Below are positions 36,544 through 49,043 of a stretch of 64,000 nt of DNA, one piece after another. Within the stretch, counting starts at the first letter, position 1, and each line of letters starts with the position of its first letter. The stretch is from Scytalidium lignicola. Taxonomy: Eukaryota > Ascomycota > Leotiomycetes. The DNA lies in NCBI GenBank assembly GCA_002812745.2, contig NCSJ02000022.1:186001-250000 (forward strand), read 5' to 3'. The notes under the pieces were generated by a model. It had not been told where the DNA came from. It saw nothing but the letters and a program-made list of their open reading frames with translations, and did not search any database. A program made the position numbers and the translations under genes.

Positions 36544-39500
36544 TTTGGACGAGAAGTATCTTTTTCTTCCTCGGTGGCNTTTTTTTTCTTGGATGACCTT
36601 TCCTTGGGTAGCCNTTTTTTTTTCCTTTGCCCGGCGCGGGGCTTTTTTGGCTGGTTGGTTTTTTTTCCCTTTCTGCGCGCAAATGGCGGGGCACACACCA
36701 CTCAGCCCAAACAATGCTTATGACGACAGCGGGCGNTTTTTTGCCTGCTGACCTCTCCTTTTTTTTTCTTTTCTCTTCGTGTCTCTACGTGTCTCTGCTG
36801 CTGAGCGAGTCGGAGTCTACCACCTTTTTCTCCTGCAGATGAGAGAGTGAAGGAATGAGCTGAAGAGAGCTCTGTGAGTTGCAATTCTTGTATATTCGAT
36901 CGAGGAGGGTGTTGTTTGACAGAAGCTTGCTCCTAGCTGGTTGGTTGGTTGGTTGGTTGGTTGATTGGATGATTGATTGGTTACCGGTTGCTATGCAAAA
37001 GTATTAAAAAAAAAGGTAAATACTGCTATGTAGTAGTAAATAGTTATAGCAAAAGGGCTCTCCGTTCAAACCAGCAACAGATTCGACGAGAAGATAGGAG
37101 TGTGGGGAGAGCCGCAAGTCTTATACTGGATGATTGTGCCCAAGTCCAAGTACGGTACCTGGCGCTGGCAACCTTGTGGATAGCTTATGTGTCACAATAT
37201 CACCATTTTTTCCTGCTATTTGATGCACTCACCCGGAACCACAGACCCAAGACAGCAAGGCAAGCTACACTGGTACTGTGGTACAGGAAAGGAATTCGGA
37301 CTAGAGAAGGGGAGGGGGCAAAGGCCGGCGCGGGAAAGCCAGTGATGGAAACGGCGCACCCGTTCGTCAGTCAAACCCAAACTTCCTGAGTTGGTCGTCA
37401 TCAACGCAGCAAGTGGGAATTCATTACTCACGGGACGGTTTGCTCGCTGGTGTGCTGCTTGCTTGCTGGCTGGCTTACTGGGTTGTTGTCGATCGGCGGT
37501 GGTCTGGCCGGGCGGTGGATGACCAAGGGGGGTCGAGGACTAGGAGTTGGAGGAGGTCTAGAGTCTGGCCTCATCGTCTTGCCATATTACGGCGCACATA
37601 AGAGTCAGTGGAACAATCAATCCATCGAGCAGGGAGAATCACGGGGCGTGCGCTGCATCTGAAGCCCGTCGTGCCAGTCAGTCACGGGGAAGAGTGTGTC
37701 GAGGCTGGCGGCCCCTGGTAGCCATTACGTTTAGCTTTTGCTGGTGGCCGATGTGCTTTTTGTTAGTATTTGGGTGTGAGTGTGTGCGTATGTGTGCTGC
37801 GTTGCTTGGTTGCTTTGGTTGCTTGGAGCTTGGACTGGTTGGTGTGTCGTCTTCCATTTCTCATCGCGTAACAGCTTTCGCAGAGACTGCACCGGCTGAC
37901 CAACGCCCTGCAAGTTGCAACCACCATCACGGCCGACTGACAGCACCAGACCAGCACCACCATACCAGCACCTCAGCGGCTAATGCTGGCTTCGACCTGC
38001 CTAATACCCGGATGGTCAAGAGGGACCAAGCCATCGAAACATCGACCATCGACCATTGACCGACCATCGACTCTCTTGGCCATCGACCCTGATTCGACCT
38101 TCCGTGTCTCACAAACCTCGATCAGGTACCGCGACTCGACTCGACCATCCGGGCCAGGCACGGGAGTTCATGTTCTTCCAATGCGGGCTTTGACTTGCTG
38201 CACGTACTTCATGCAACTTGGGAAAGCTTAGCACATTCGTTTCTCATCAAGTAATTATATATTTTATTTATATTTTCCCATGAATTACTTGATACAGTAC
38301 AGTACTGCCTCTTTTCTCTCTTCCTTCGTGCTATTTTCGTCTTTTCTCTCGTATTCCCTCATTACTGTACTGTATTCCAATCACCTGGTGGAAGACTCCA
38401 CCCACAGGGCTGAACGAGCGGTGTCACCACTCGTCATTCATCTCTCTTCATCTTTTTTTTACCGGCAACTGTCCTGTCCCTTGAGTAGCCGCGGTGGCTN
38501 CCCCCCCCCGGCTCGTGCTAACCGTCTTCCCTCCTCCCCTGACCGGATTAAACTGGGGCCGGGTTGCACACCTTGTAAGCAAAAGCGCGGCTTACTAGGT
38601 GGATCTCCCCCCAAAACGGGTCTCGACACTCCCTGAAACGGAAGAACTTTTTTTCTTGCCTGTTCTTTTTTCTCTCTCACGCGCCCTTCCGCCTTCCCAT
38701 CTCCCGCATCTCTCTCATCTCGCATCTCGACGACACACACACGCCTTAGGCCGCCAGTAGCATCCAACCTCCCCCGATGATCCACCACACGGCCATCTCG
38801 TTCATCGCTCATCAAATTGCGTCAAGTCGTCGCCATTCATCAGCCCATTGCCTCGTACGTCAGGTCCCCACCGCTGGTAGTTTGGGTTGTTTTGTACGGT
38901 ATGGGCTGTATTGCTGCATTGCTGCAACAAGGGTCCAGATCAGTCCATCCGAGATCTCTCTCTCTCTTCTCGGCATCACCTTTTACAAAAGAGGGGTCCT
39001 GGTTAATTACAGAACGGTGCTCCGGTTGAGAGAAACCTCGAGATATCCTCTTTGGGGAAATCAAACAATGCGATCCAACCCTGCGCCCCATAAATTTTCA
39101 AACATGCGCGTTGTCAAACTTTAATTTTACTTTTTTATTTATTTATGGGCCGACTATAATACAGTAGTAACCTCTGTTAGGCAAGTTATTCCCCGTCTCC
39201 TTCAAAAATCTCTACCTCTTCCCATAATATACGAGCTGTGGCGGTGTCAGCAGCCGGCTTGAAACGGTCCGCACGCTGTGGCGAGTGTAGGGAGGATAAA
39301 GTTCTAGAAAAAAAAAATCTCGGAGAGTTGTTTCTGCTTCGTAACGGCTCATCACAAGTATAGCCTCGGTAGTATTTCGGTATCAAAAAGTCATGTTTGA
39401 TGCTCTCCTGATTCATGGCCTTCGAAGAGTAGAGACAGACAAGAGACGACATACGGTACTGTACAGTACAGAAGACAACATCACAACTCAGGCACCATAC

Positions 39501-42194
39501 ACAGCTGCACAAGGGAGATCGCCATGCAACCATGCCTAGAGGCCATCTTACACCCCGCATTGTCTCTAGTGCTTCAGCCTTCAGCCTGCCCGGAAAAACA
39601 AAGCGCCTCTTTTCACGCAATTCAAAATCCTGCAACTCTTCTCCGACCACATGATCTCCGAGGAGATGTTTCTTCTACTCTTCCTCCTTGACATGTCCAT
39701 CTCGTCTCTTTTTCCGGTTTTTCTTGAAAGATGGCATCGCGCATGGGGTTTCCCCAGATGAACCCACCAGATCCAGTCCCGTAGAGATGAAATATAAGTA
39801 CCAGTACCAACTTAGCCCATCCCGCATTTACATTCCCATAAAGATACTTGAAGCTTGCTACACTGTCCACCTGCTGATGCGGAGTCCACTTCCACCACCA
39901 TTCTCCAAATCACACTATTGAGCCAAGATCAAACGCCGGGAATTTCCCCAGTGAGTCAGGAGACACGACTTTGTACAGTAAGGAAAGGTCAATAAAAGCC
40001 AGAATCGGTCCCAAGAAAAGAAAATGGCCGTCGGGCAGCCTGGTATTACTGCATTGGGGCATTCAAGGCCAATTCATTGCATTATTGCAACAATGCTCTG
40101 CGTGTGCCGAGGGGTAAGTCACCGCATAGAAAACTCAATAGCTCATTTCAAAATCTTCCCATAAACTCAGCGGCACCGAATAATATGCATGCATTGGCTT
40201 ACCAGTACATATGATTTGAAACACGAGCATGAGATGATGCCATCCCNTTTTTTTTTGTTGCAAATCTAGCCCGATTTTGTTGTGTTTGTGTCTTAATTAC
40301 AGCTTTTTTGGAGAATGGGGTTCCGGTACCGGAGGGCAGCAAGCAGATGATTGATGTGTGTTTGTGGTTGCGACTTTTTGTGAGATGAGCAAGTTTGTTG
40401 CCCGCACGGCATCCAGAACCAGCAGATGCGTGCGAATGGTTGCATACAGCACACACAAACTGTTTCGGCAGACTTTTGCCCTTTTACTTATTACATAACA
40501 ACTGCCTCAGCGAACCCTTTGTTTGCGCACGTGGTTTTTTTGGTGCTGTTTCACTTCCATTTTTTTTTACAGCACAGAGGTATTGGTATTTACAGTACGG
40601 TACAATCAAGATAGAACGTGGGTATTTTAAAAGAGTGATGACTTCTGCTTTGTACCTTTCTAGGGCAGGGAGAAAGTCTCCTATCCTAGACGCAGAGCAC
40701 AATGTAACAAAAATTAAACGTTCGTCTGAGCCGGGAAGTTTATACCTCATGCAGTAGAGAAAATACGTACATTGCGCTTAACTTCAGTGCTTTCACACAT
40801 TCAACTTTTTTTAAAAAGGTAGGCAGAAAGGAAACAATAGTTTTAATTTGGCCGTGATCCCTAATTTCTTACATGTACTGTACTTCCGAAGCCCTCGGAT
40901 GAGGTCATTATCTCATCATTAAACACCATCTCTTAGCCTTAAGCTGCAATACAGATCAAGCCATAGCACTTGTTACTGCAGGTTTTCTTTTCTCTTCGCG
41001 AAAGTACTGTACTTCGTGGTAGGGAAAGTACGTGTAGGCAACAGAAGTTACTTATTTTTCTATAGTAAAGGAATTGAGATATGGTACAAGTACTGCATGT
41101 ATTGAAAATGTTATAATAAGTACTGTACAAAATGAGGAAATTCTTGTTCTGAATTTAATAAATGAAAGGATATATTTTTTAATTTTCGCATTTCTCACTA
41201 CATTACATACATACTCTCTCTCCCTCTGTCTCTCTCTCATTATTATTCAACTTCTCAAAAAAACACAAAAAACTTTTTTGAATGAAAACCCCTCGGATGT
41301 ACATTCCTATCTAGGAAATCAGCTCACACACCCCAGCGAGGAGAACAAAGTACCGGTAGAGTTACAGTACTTTAGAACGAAAGGAAAAAAAAAACCCCTT
41401 GCAAATAAATTATGGAGAAAAAAAAAGGGTCCTTCTACTGTACAAGCTTACTATACTGTATTATTCTCAAAAAAAATTTAGAAAAAATACGGAGTAGAAA
41501 AGGGGTTAGACTACAAGGAAGTACAGTAGCTTTGGAACTCCGTAACAGCGGTAGTTAGGTTAGTGGAGGCTAAACTAAAAATTTCAAACTCCGGTAGGTA
41601 GCGTTTCGCCTCAAACGGAGAGTTCCACCTCTCCACCGCAGGTTTTTCTCTCTTTTCTCTTCTTTTCTCTTTTACATAAGTACTCCAGTACTAACTTAGT
41701 TAAACAGACTAAAACTATTAGAATACGGGGATTTTTGCCGGGATCCACTTTTGTGAGTGGGGTGGGAGGGGAGAGTTTTGGAAAATTCTAGATTTAACGG
41801 TTTTTCTGTCGGCGGATTCCGACGACGGGGGTTGTCTGTCTGTGTGCTGTGTGCTGTGTGCTGGAAATGAGAAATCGGAAGTATGGTGTACTTGGTGGGG
41901 AAGGGGAGAGAAGGGGAGAGAAGAGAAGAGATGGTGAGAGGTTTGTGATTTTTGTGAGAGGGGATTGGTTTTTGGTACCTTGTAATTATGGACAAGACAT
42001 TCCTTTTTTTGAGTTAGGTAAATATATATCTTCATTTATATTGGGAATCATTCTCTGCTATCGTACACCAAAACTACCTGGTCTTTTTGGATTCCCTCAT
42101 ATGTGAATATATTTCGCCAAACGCCTTTGCTTCATGCCTGTCCCAGAACCATCGTATGCAAAGACTTACTATCCAAAGCCAAGCCATGCGCTGT
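36544..42194. other. Long intergenic region, no gene recognised
   Basis: About 5.6 kb. The first part is the arrestin promoter and leader (poly-T runs, Ns at 36579, 36614, 36736). Further on are GTAC palindromes (38296, 38366, 39456, 40590, 40874, 41004), Ns at 38500 and 40247, and pyrimidine-rich runs. Frames up to 154 codons (39186-39650 minus) overlap others and have no known motif. The last 700 bp should include the RAD5 3' UTR. Confidence 0.5.
36939..36968. repeat. (GGTT)n microsatellite
   Basis: Tandem GGTT units with a degenerate GATT continuation to about 36980, in the arrestin upstream region. Confidence 0.9.
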
Positions 42195-45100
42195 TTAGCT
42201 CAGTAATTCCTTGATATCTTCAATCCGTTGTAGTTTCTTCTCTTCATCACTCATCATGCCCAAAGAGCTGGCACTATGATGCACAACAATCATCAGTAAA
42301 ATAATAAATCACAAGGTAGTGGAAGAAAACTCACATAAACTTCTTCCTCTCCTGAATCCTCAGCATCCGCTCCTCCACACTCTCCTTCACGATAAATCTA
42401 CACACCTTGACTTCATCCTCTTGTCCCATTCTATGCACTCGGTCAATGGCCTGCGCTTCCACTGCAAAACTCCACCATGGATCCATCATGTACACTCTCT
42501 TTGCCATCGTTAGGTTCAATCCCACCCCTCCAGCCCTCAAACTCAGTAGCAACACGAGACCTTTCTTGCTCTCCGAGAATGTCTTCAGAACTGCTGCCCG
42601 AGTTGTCTGGGCCATAGAACCGTCAAAACGGACGAATGGGATTGAGGCACGCGTCAGCTGTGGTTCAATGATGGACAGGAATGAGGTGAATTGACTGAAC
42701 ACAACGGATTTCATGCCAGGGTGATATTTGCGCAAGGCTTTGAGATTTGTTAATAGGGCTGTTACTTTGGCAGAGGAGTTCGAGCCCAATCTCTGGAGAG
42801 TGATTCTGCCTTTACCGTTTGTGTCTTCGGCATCATCGTCTCTTACTACCTCAAAGATATCACGAGTGTTGATGGCTTCTCGACAGTTGAAACAGCGTGG
42901 CACCTCTCCTTTATCTTGTTGGTGCTTAATGTAGTCTAATAAACATTTCTTGCAGGCGGAGTGCCAGCATCCTGTCACAGTTTGCTCAATCATAGGCTCT
43001 TCGGTGCAGATGGGACATTCGTTTTCTGCTTCATCTCGGATCTGCTCAAGTACATGAGCACCGAATGCATTGGAATCAGCCGGATCGTCTGTTGTAGCCG
43101 TGAAGCGTTGGATGAGAGATTCAAGATCCATATCATCTGCAAGACCACTGGCTGCATTAGCTAATTCGGCAGCGTCTTCCTCATCTGCGACAAGCCTCTG
43201 GTTGCGTACTAGGACAGGATGACAACAGGTCTGTCGTAGACGGAGAATCTGGGCGAAAATGCTGGTATAAGCTTTCATGACAGTCCCAGCCTCCACATTA
43301 GCTGCAAATGCATTTTTAGCCCGCGTGAAGATATGGTCATACACCTCGCGCTCTGGCTTAGAGAGCTCAATGTCAACAATTTCGATCGTCTTTGATGGCA
43401 GTTGTACTAATGCTTCTCCATTTGGTGTTTTCATGTCCTTGGTTCTCCGCAAGACTAGGGGTTCTAGGACCGTCTGTACGACATCTAGCGCCCGCATGAA
43501 GTCCTTTGATTCAAATGGAACAGTAATGAATGTTTTCCAGAACGAAAAGTTATTCCATGGCTCAACCTTCAAAAAGCGAACTAAGCTAAAGAGATCTTCC
43601 AGCCGGTTGACAATTGGTGTACCCGTAAGTGTCCATCTATGTTTGGCAGCAATCTCGTAGCAAGCTTTTGCAGTTTTAGACTGCCGATTCTTGATGTAAT
43701 GGGCCTCATCCAAAATAATTCGAAAGAAGTTTAGGGAGAATAGTCCCCCATATGAACACCTATCTCCACCCCTAGCTGCGACCTGGTTGAACTCCGAAAG
43801 CACCACACCATAGCTGGTAATGATGACATTAGGTGCAGTCCCTGCATTGGCTTCACAGCAAAGTGTCCGAAGATCTGCTGACTTGTCGTTACCATAATAT
43901 ACAATGGATTTCAGGGTTCCTTCCTTTGAAGCATTTTCAGCTTCACTTTGCCATTGTGCAAGTAGAGACATTGGAGCCACAACAAGTGTAGTACATGGAG
44001 CTGGCTCTACAGTGCTGGATCTCCCAGGAAGTCGGGGAAGCTGATTGATCGAGGAACGGCCAGAGCCTTTTTCCTGTGATCTTAAGGCAACCTCTGACTT
44101 ATGCGTGTGAATTAGACTCATCATCTCTATAGTTTTGCCCAAGCCCATCTCATCTGCAAGAATGCCTCCTAAGCAATGCTGCTCTTGAACCGGAAAATCA
44201 AGTGATAATTCGCCAGAATAGGGATTAACATAAAATTTATCCTGGTTCCCAACCTCGGGCAATTCTTTGTCATTCATGTCCTTCTTTGGCCATTCATACT
44301 CTTCCCACAAAGGATGCATAGAGGCCTCTCTACTCTCGTCTCTCTCATCCTTTTCCTTTGACATCATCCAGTGAAGAGCTTGTTTCTGATAGGGCCGTAA
44401 TTCCATTGCAAACGTTTCTGCTGGCTCAGCTTCAGGGGAATTAAAATCGAAAGATTGTGCCTTCCTGTAGAGTGTGTCAAGCTGGCCTTGCTCGAGTTCT
44501 TTCCCTTCCTCTTCTTCTGATGGGGGTGTTTCGACCGAATTTTCTTGAGAAGTGGGTTTCGCTCTTCTCGCCTCTTCTTTCTCACGCTGCTCCGCTGCTT
44601 CAGCAGCCTGGAGCAGACCCTGACGTCCGTGTTTTGCTGCAGCTTCGTTGATCCTTGATGGTAATAGGCTGATCTCGTTGAACAGAGTGACAAGAGCTAC
44701 TTGTCTAAGTCTTAAGTCTTTTTCTTCCGCTGTCTCCTTTTCCTCAAACATTCCAGTAGTCCGGTTATCTTGAGGTTTAAAAGGATGGTTATCGAACGCC
44801 GTGTTGAGTAGTGAGCACCGCAGTTGTAAGAAAACCGTATCATTCGTCCTGATCCTTTCTGGGGCGTATACACAGGTTCCTTCAAATTTGCAGATTTTCT
44901 GATCAATCAGGGTCGAAACCCAGTTAGCAGTCTCTTTAGGAAGTCTACCAACTTCTTCACCTCTCGAATTAGTGAAGCGCACAATCACATCTACCCGTCT
45001 AGCAGCTGCAGTACTACCTTTAGCAGCTATCTCCTTCATACCAAGTGCGCCCTTCATTTTGAGTGTAGATGGTTTGAGGGGTTGTATCTTCTGCCGCTCA

Positions 45101-45690
45101 ATTCGAACCGGTTCTCCATGCTTGACGAGCCCCGTACCGCTCCGTGTTGCCCACCCTCCTACTCCAAAAGCACCGACGTATCGATACTTGGGTATACGTT
45201 GAATCCTTAACTCCTTTAGTATCTCTTTGTGATCGACCGCACTGTCATCATCGAGATGCCTCTGCTGGAGAGGAAAGGCTGGCTTAGGGGCAGGTATGGA
45301 AGCACGATTTTGGCTGCGACTAGCTAATGAAGACTTCCACGATCCATCGAAATACATGTTGACAGCTCGTTCTAAATCATTCTGGGATGCCTCTTGTAAA
45401 GTTTTCAATACGTTTGGCGCCACCTTTTCCCCAACGAAATTCTCAAATATATCTACGTCGAATCGCAATGGGGAACTCATGACTAGCGATGAAGGCTCCG
45501 GAATTTCTTGTCGAGCTGGGGAATGAGGGATGACAGCAACAGGACCCTGAATTTGTCCATTTCCCTCCCTTTCATGAGTCGCGTGCACATCTGGCAACGA
45601 AATGTCATCTAATGGATCAAGCCCATTAGAATTTTCCGCAAAGAATCTTCTTCTCTTCGGTGGAGGGCCTTCCATATCTGGGAAGCTCAT
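42195..45690 (-). CDS. RAD5: Rad5, SWI2/SNF2 helicase and RING E3 ligase of post-replication repair
   Basis: Two exons on minus, 42335-45690 and 42195-42273; 1144 residues. The short last exon supplies the conserved end (KKFIASSLGMMSDEEKKLQR). Domains in order: a UBA-like stretch at about 80-118, HIRAN from about 167 (KYRYVGAFGVGGWATRSG), SNF2 ATPase with Walker A GGILADEMGLGKTIEM (44131-44149), DEAH box (43699-43710), a C3HC4 RING between the helicase lobes (CPICTE...CWHSACKKC...CFNC, about 42870-43020), and helicase C motif VI with AQAIDRVHRMGQ. Rad5 promotes K63-linked polyubiquitination of PCNA with Ubc13-Mms2 and fork regression at stalled forks; HIRAN binds 3' DNA ends. It starts 220 bp from a divergent gene. 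Confidence 0.96.
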
Positions 45691-45910
45691 ATTGACAGTG
45701 TAGCATGGAAGGCGCGCATTCTTTGATATAGTTGAGTTTGGTGTGCAGTATCGAGAAACGCGAGGTCATTGGGAGACGCGATTTGGTTGTGTCGCGTAAA
45801 GCCGAAATTTTGATTACGGTAGCTACCTGATAACATAATTCTAACTTTTAACCATCCCTCTTTTGTGACGTTAATAATACAATAATAATAATGCCAATTG
45901 GTTGACTTCA

Positions 45911-47136
45911 ATGTATTCAACACGAGCAAGTATAAGGCTGCACAAATTGAGCACTCCTATTTATCTCTCAAGATGTTTTTACGCAACGACGTCATACAGC
46001 GCTCCAGCAACATATCCTTCTCAAATAACAGAATCAGATGTCAATTCGGCTAGAACATATTGCTCAAATCTCCTCCGGTATGGGTGATCGGGTTTGTTAT
46101 TGACGGCAGTGTATAATTGACAATTGATAGAAAATTGGATACCCCCTCATATACTTTGCAAACATTTATTCCTTCACCAGCGCGAGATGCCTACTTATCT
46201 ATTCGAGCCTTGAACATTGAGCTGGCCCGTATCCCTGATCTTGTCTCAAACCCTACTGTTGGTGCACTTCGGATGCAATTTTGGAGGGATAGTGTAACTC
46301 GAACGCTTGCTGGGACACCTCCGAAAGAGCCCGTTGCTATCCTTCTCCACACTGCCTTGAAATCTTTGCATGAACGATATCCCGGATCAAGCACAAATAC
46401 CATTAAAGTGTGGCTCATGAAAGTTATTAATGCTAGAGAGCAATACATGAATGACCAACCCTACCCAAATATGGATGCACTGGAAACTTATGCTGAAAAT
46501 ACATATTCAACCTTGTCATACCTGACCTTTGCTGCACTGCCATTGCACTCGATGGCAGCAGACCATCTTGCCAGTCACCTTGGAAAGGCTAGTGGCATTG
46601 TTGCTGTGCTTCGAGGTCTGCCACTAAGGGCCTTTCCACCACCGCCAAACCTTCATTCCAACAATGCAGGATTTGTCGAGGCACTAGGTGGATCAGCTGG
46701 TGGACGTCAAGGGACAGTTATTCTTCCCTTAGATATAATGGCAGAATGTGGTGTGAAAGAGGAGGAGGTTTTTAGGCTGGGAGCTGACGCTCCAGGTTTG
46801 AAGGATGCTGTCTTTAAGGTGGCAACGAGGGCCAATGATCATTTAATAACTGCAAGGGAGATGCTGAAGAATATCAAGCAAGGCAACGACGCAGGGCATG
46901 ATTTTGAATATGACGGCCACGAGGGTCACCAGTATACGGACTCTAGTCCTCGGACAAACTCTCAGTTTGGAGATGTGGAGAGAGGATTTGGAGTCTTAAT
47001 GTCGGCATTACCGGCGAGATTATGGCTAGAAAAACTGGAGAAGTTTGATTTCGACGTTTTCAAACCACAAATGCTAACTGCGGACTGGAAGCTACCGTTC
47101 AAAGCATATTCTGTATTCTCCCGAAAAGTTATATGA
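45911..47136 (+). CDS. NDUFAF6-like mitochondrial complex I assembly factor (squalene/phytoene synthase fold)
   Basis: Two exons, 45911-46077 and 46131-47136 (intron gtatgg...gatag), giving 390 residues. The N-terminus MYSTRASIRLHKLSTPIYLS with Arg/Ser and no acidic residues looks like a mitochondrial presequence. The body has the phytoene-synthase-like fold of NDUFAF6: YCSNLLRKLDTPSYTLQTFI, then RDAYLSIRALNIELARIPDL, FWRDSVTRTLAG, and HLGKASGIVAVLRGLPLRAF. The DxxxD aspartates of true prenyl synthases are not evident, as expected for the assembly factor. In animals this protein is needed for early ND1-module assembly of complex I at the inner membrane. Phytoene synthase activity is therefore unlikely. 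It shares a 220-bp divergent promoter with RAD5. Confidence 0.87.
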
Positions 47137-47919
47137 AATTATAGCACTGGCAAGCAAACATGCTCATCATCAGATATATCAGCACATGGGCCGACTCTAC
47201 TCAAAGGCTCTTCATATTCTAACACTTGATGATGTGTACTTAAAGTCAGCTTGCCAATAATAGATGCTCCAAGGACTGGCGAAGAACTCCGTGAGGGTTC
47301 AAATTCAAGGCCTGCTACCACTAACTCAACCGGACCATCAATTCACCAGTTTGGAAGTCGGAAAACAATTTCATGCTTCAAACTACGAGATGCATGGGAA
47401 ACAGATTTTGTGGGCTAACAATAATGCAACATTGTGGCAGTTTCAAGCTTTCTTGAAAGTCGTTATTCCATAGTTGAGAATTGGCTGAATATGGTATGTA
47501 CATGGAACATGTGGTTATCGGAGAGGATCCCGAGATGTATACCTTTGTATTATATGCAGACACAGTTTAAATTGCAAAACTGGGCGATTTGGGCTGTTTG
47601 GAATATACCAAAATTAGAAATTCAACACTCATATGCACGTACTACTAATTAAGAGTCCGGATGGATTGTCAAAGACCGTCATTTGGAGGATCAGACTGGG
47701 AAGTACTGTCTCCTGGACGTTGGCATAGTATAATATATGGCAAAAATCAAAAGGAATCGACAATCATCATTACCTTAGTCAGCAGATGACATTGACCAAG
47801 TGAATTTAGCCTCATAATCCCATAGAGAAGGAAGCCCTGTGATAGATACAGCTATTTCCCGCTGCCTAATAAAAGCCTGCCCTATCAAACACCAAACAGT
47901 CCCATCAATATCCCGCAAT
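47137..47919. other. Region between two converging genes, with a possible decayed minus-strand frame
   Basis: About 780 bp. On the minus strand two adjoining frames look coding-like but need a frameshift to join: 47378-47563 and 47139-47321, the second extended upstream to about 47345. The peptides (HEIVFRLPNW in one frame, PVELVVAGLEFEPSRSSS in the other) match nothing I recognise. The rest is AT-rich 3' UTR-type sequence for the flanking genes. Confidence 0.35.
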
Positions 47920-48563
47920 TTAACGCTTCTTTTGCTGAGACTCCTTGAGAACCTTCTTTACAATCTTTTGCTCCTCAATCAAGAACGCACGAACGATACG
48001 GTCCCGGACGCAGTTGGCACATCTTGATCCTCCATATGCTCGCTGAACGGTCTTCTTTGGTCGGGAGATCTGGGAGTATTCACGAGGTCGGAGTGCGGGG
48101 ACCTGCGGGGAATGTAAATTAGCAATTGCGCTTCTATACAAAATGATTTTCTCTTCTTAAGCCCCTTATCCACGCTGTTCCAGATCAAAATGCCTCAAAA
48201 TGCTGCGTCAAATCTCCTCTGAAAATTGGGAATTGAACGAAAATTGATGTGTATGCGGCTAGACTCGATCTGCTGGGTGCCAAATTTCCATCGTAGGACG
48301 AAACCTTTCCATCGTTCTTCTGTAACTGAACACAAAACACTACTTACACCTGGCAATTTGATTCCACAGTCACCACACTTTGGCGCAGTGCCGGCCTTCT
48401 TGATGTGAAGATATCGAAGCTTACCACCGGGGGTCTTAATGACGCGGACCTTGTTTGACCGGGTGTTGTAACTGTGCACAGAATGAGCTTACAGAATTCT
48501 AGAAGTATGAATTCAGAAGACTTACGGGTTGCGGCGTCTGTATGTCAATCTGTTGGACGACAT
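47920..48563 (-). CDS. RPL34: 60S ribosomal protein eL34
   Basis: Three exons on minus: 48526-48563, 48348-48471, 47920-48102; 114 residues, close to the usual length. The sequence reads [20 protein letters not shown] at the start, then [19 protein letters not shown], a zinc-knuckle pair CGDC and CANC, and the eL34 signature [20 protein letters not shown] followed by [19 protein letters not shown]. The short first exon (13 codons) is typical of fungal ribosomal protein genes. It is a structural component of the large subunit. Exon 2 ends in GGT before a gtaagt donor; using the alternative upstream gtgtaag would break the frame. It diverges from PRP8 across 480 bp. Confidence 0.96.
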
Positions 48564-49043
48564 TTTGGCGGATTGTTGCTTCGATTGTCGATTGGTGTCG
48601 TTGGTCGTGGAATTTCGAATTTGATTCTCAAATGTTCGCGAAATGTGTTTGTGTGGGAGCTAATTCCGAATTAGGCTAGTCACACATATGTAATGCCTTG
48701 TAGCCTTGTAGCCTTGTAAGGCAGATATATCAGAATCGCGCTTGAGATCAATGAGGAGTGCGGCAACCGAAATTTATCAACCATCATCCTCAACTCCTCC
48801 ATCACAACAGGAGCGAGCATCGTTCACTTGCCCATTTACAAGCTGAACGATCATCGCCTTCCTTTCTACATTCATTATAACCTTTAATTCTCTTTTACTT
48901 GTCGCGCGTTTGGAGCTTGCCTGTCTGCGAGTGAACTCCAGGCTTCGACCTTAGTCGCGCCTTTCAAGGCCTTATAACGAGGCGCATTTGAGATTGGGAT
49001 TTTGAAATCATTTGGGCTGATTCCAGATACCCAGATATCCACG
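48564..49043. promoter_or_regulatory. Divergent promoter of RPL34 and PRP8
   Basis: 480 bp between two start codons of strongly expressed housekeeping genes. A short repeat (ccttgtagccttgtagccttgt) lies at about 48695-48718. No named factor site was identified with confidence. Confidence 0.5.

Noticed and set aside
38540..38640. GCTPCKQKR resembling a Zn2Cys6 transcription-factor cluster
   Set aside because: Only two of six cysteines are present and the flanking frame is not conserved-looking; it lies beside an N and a C run.
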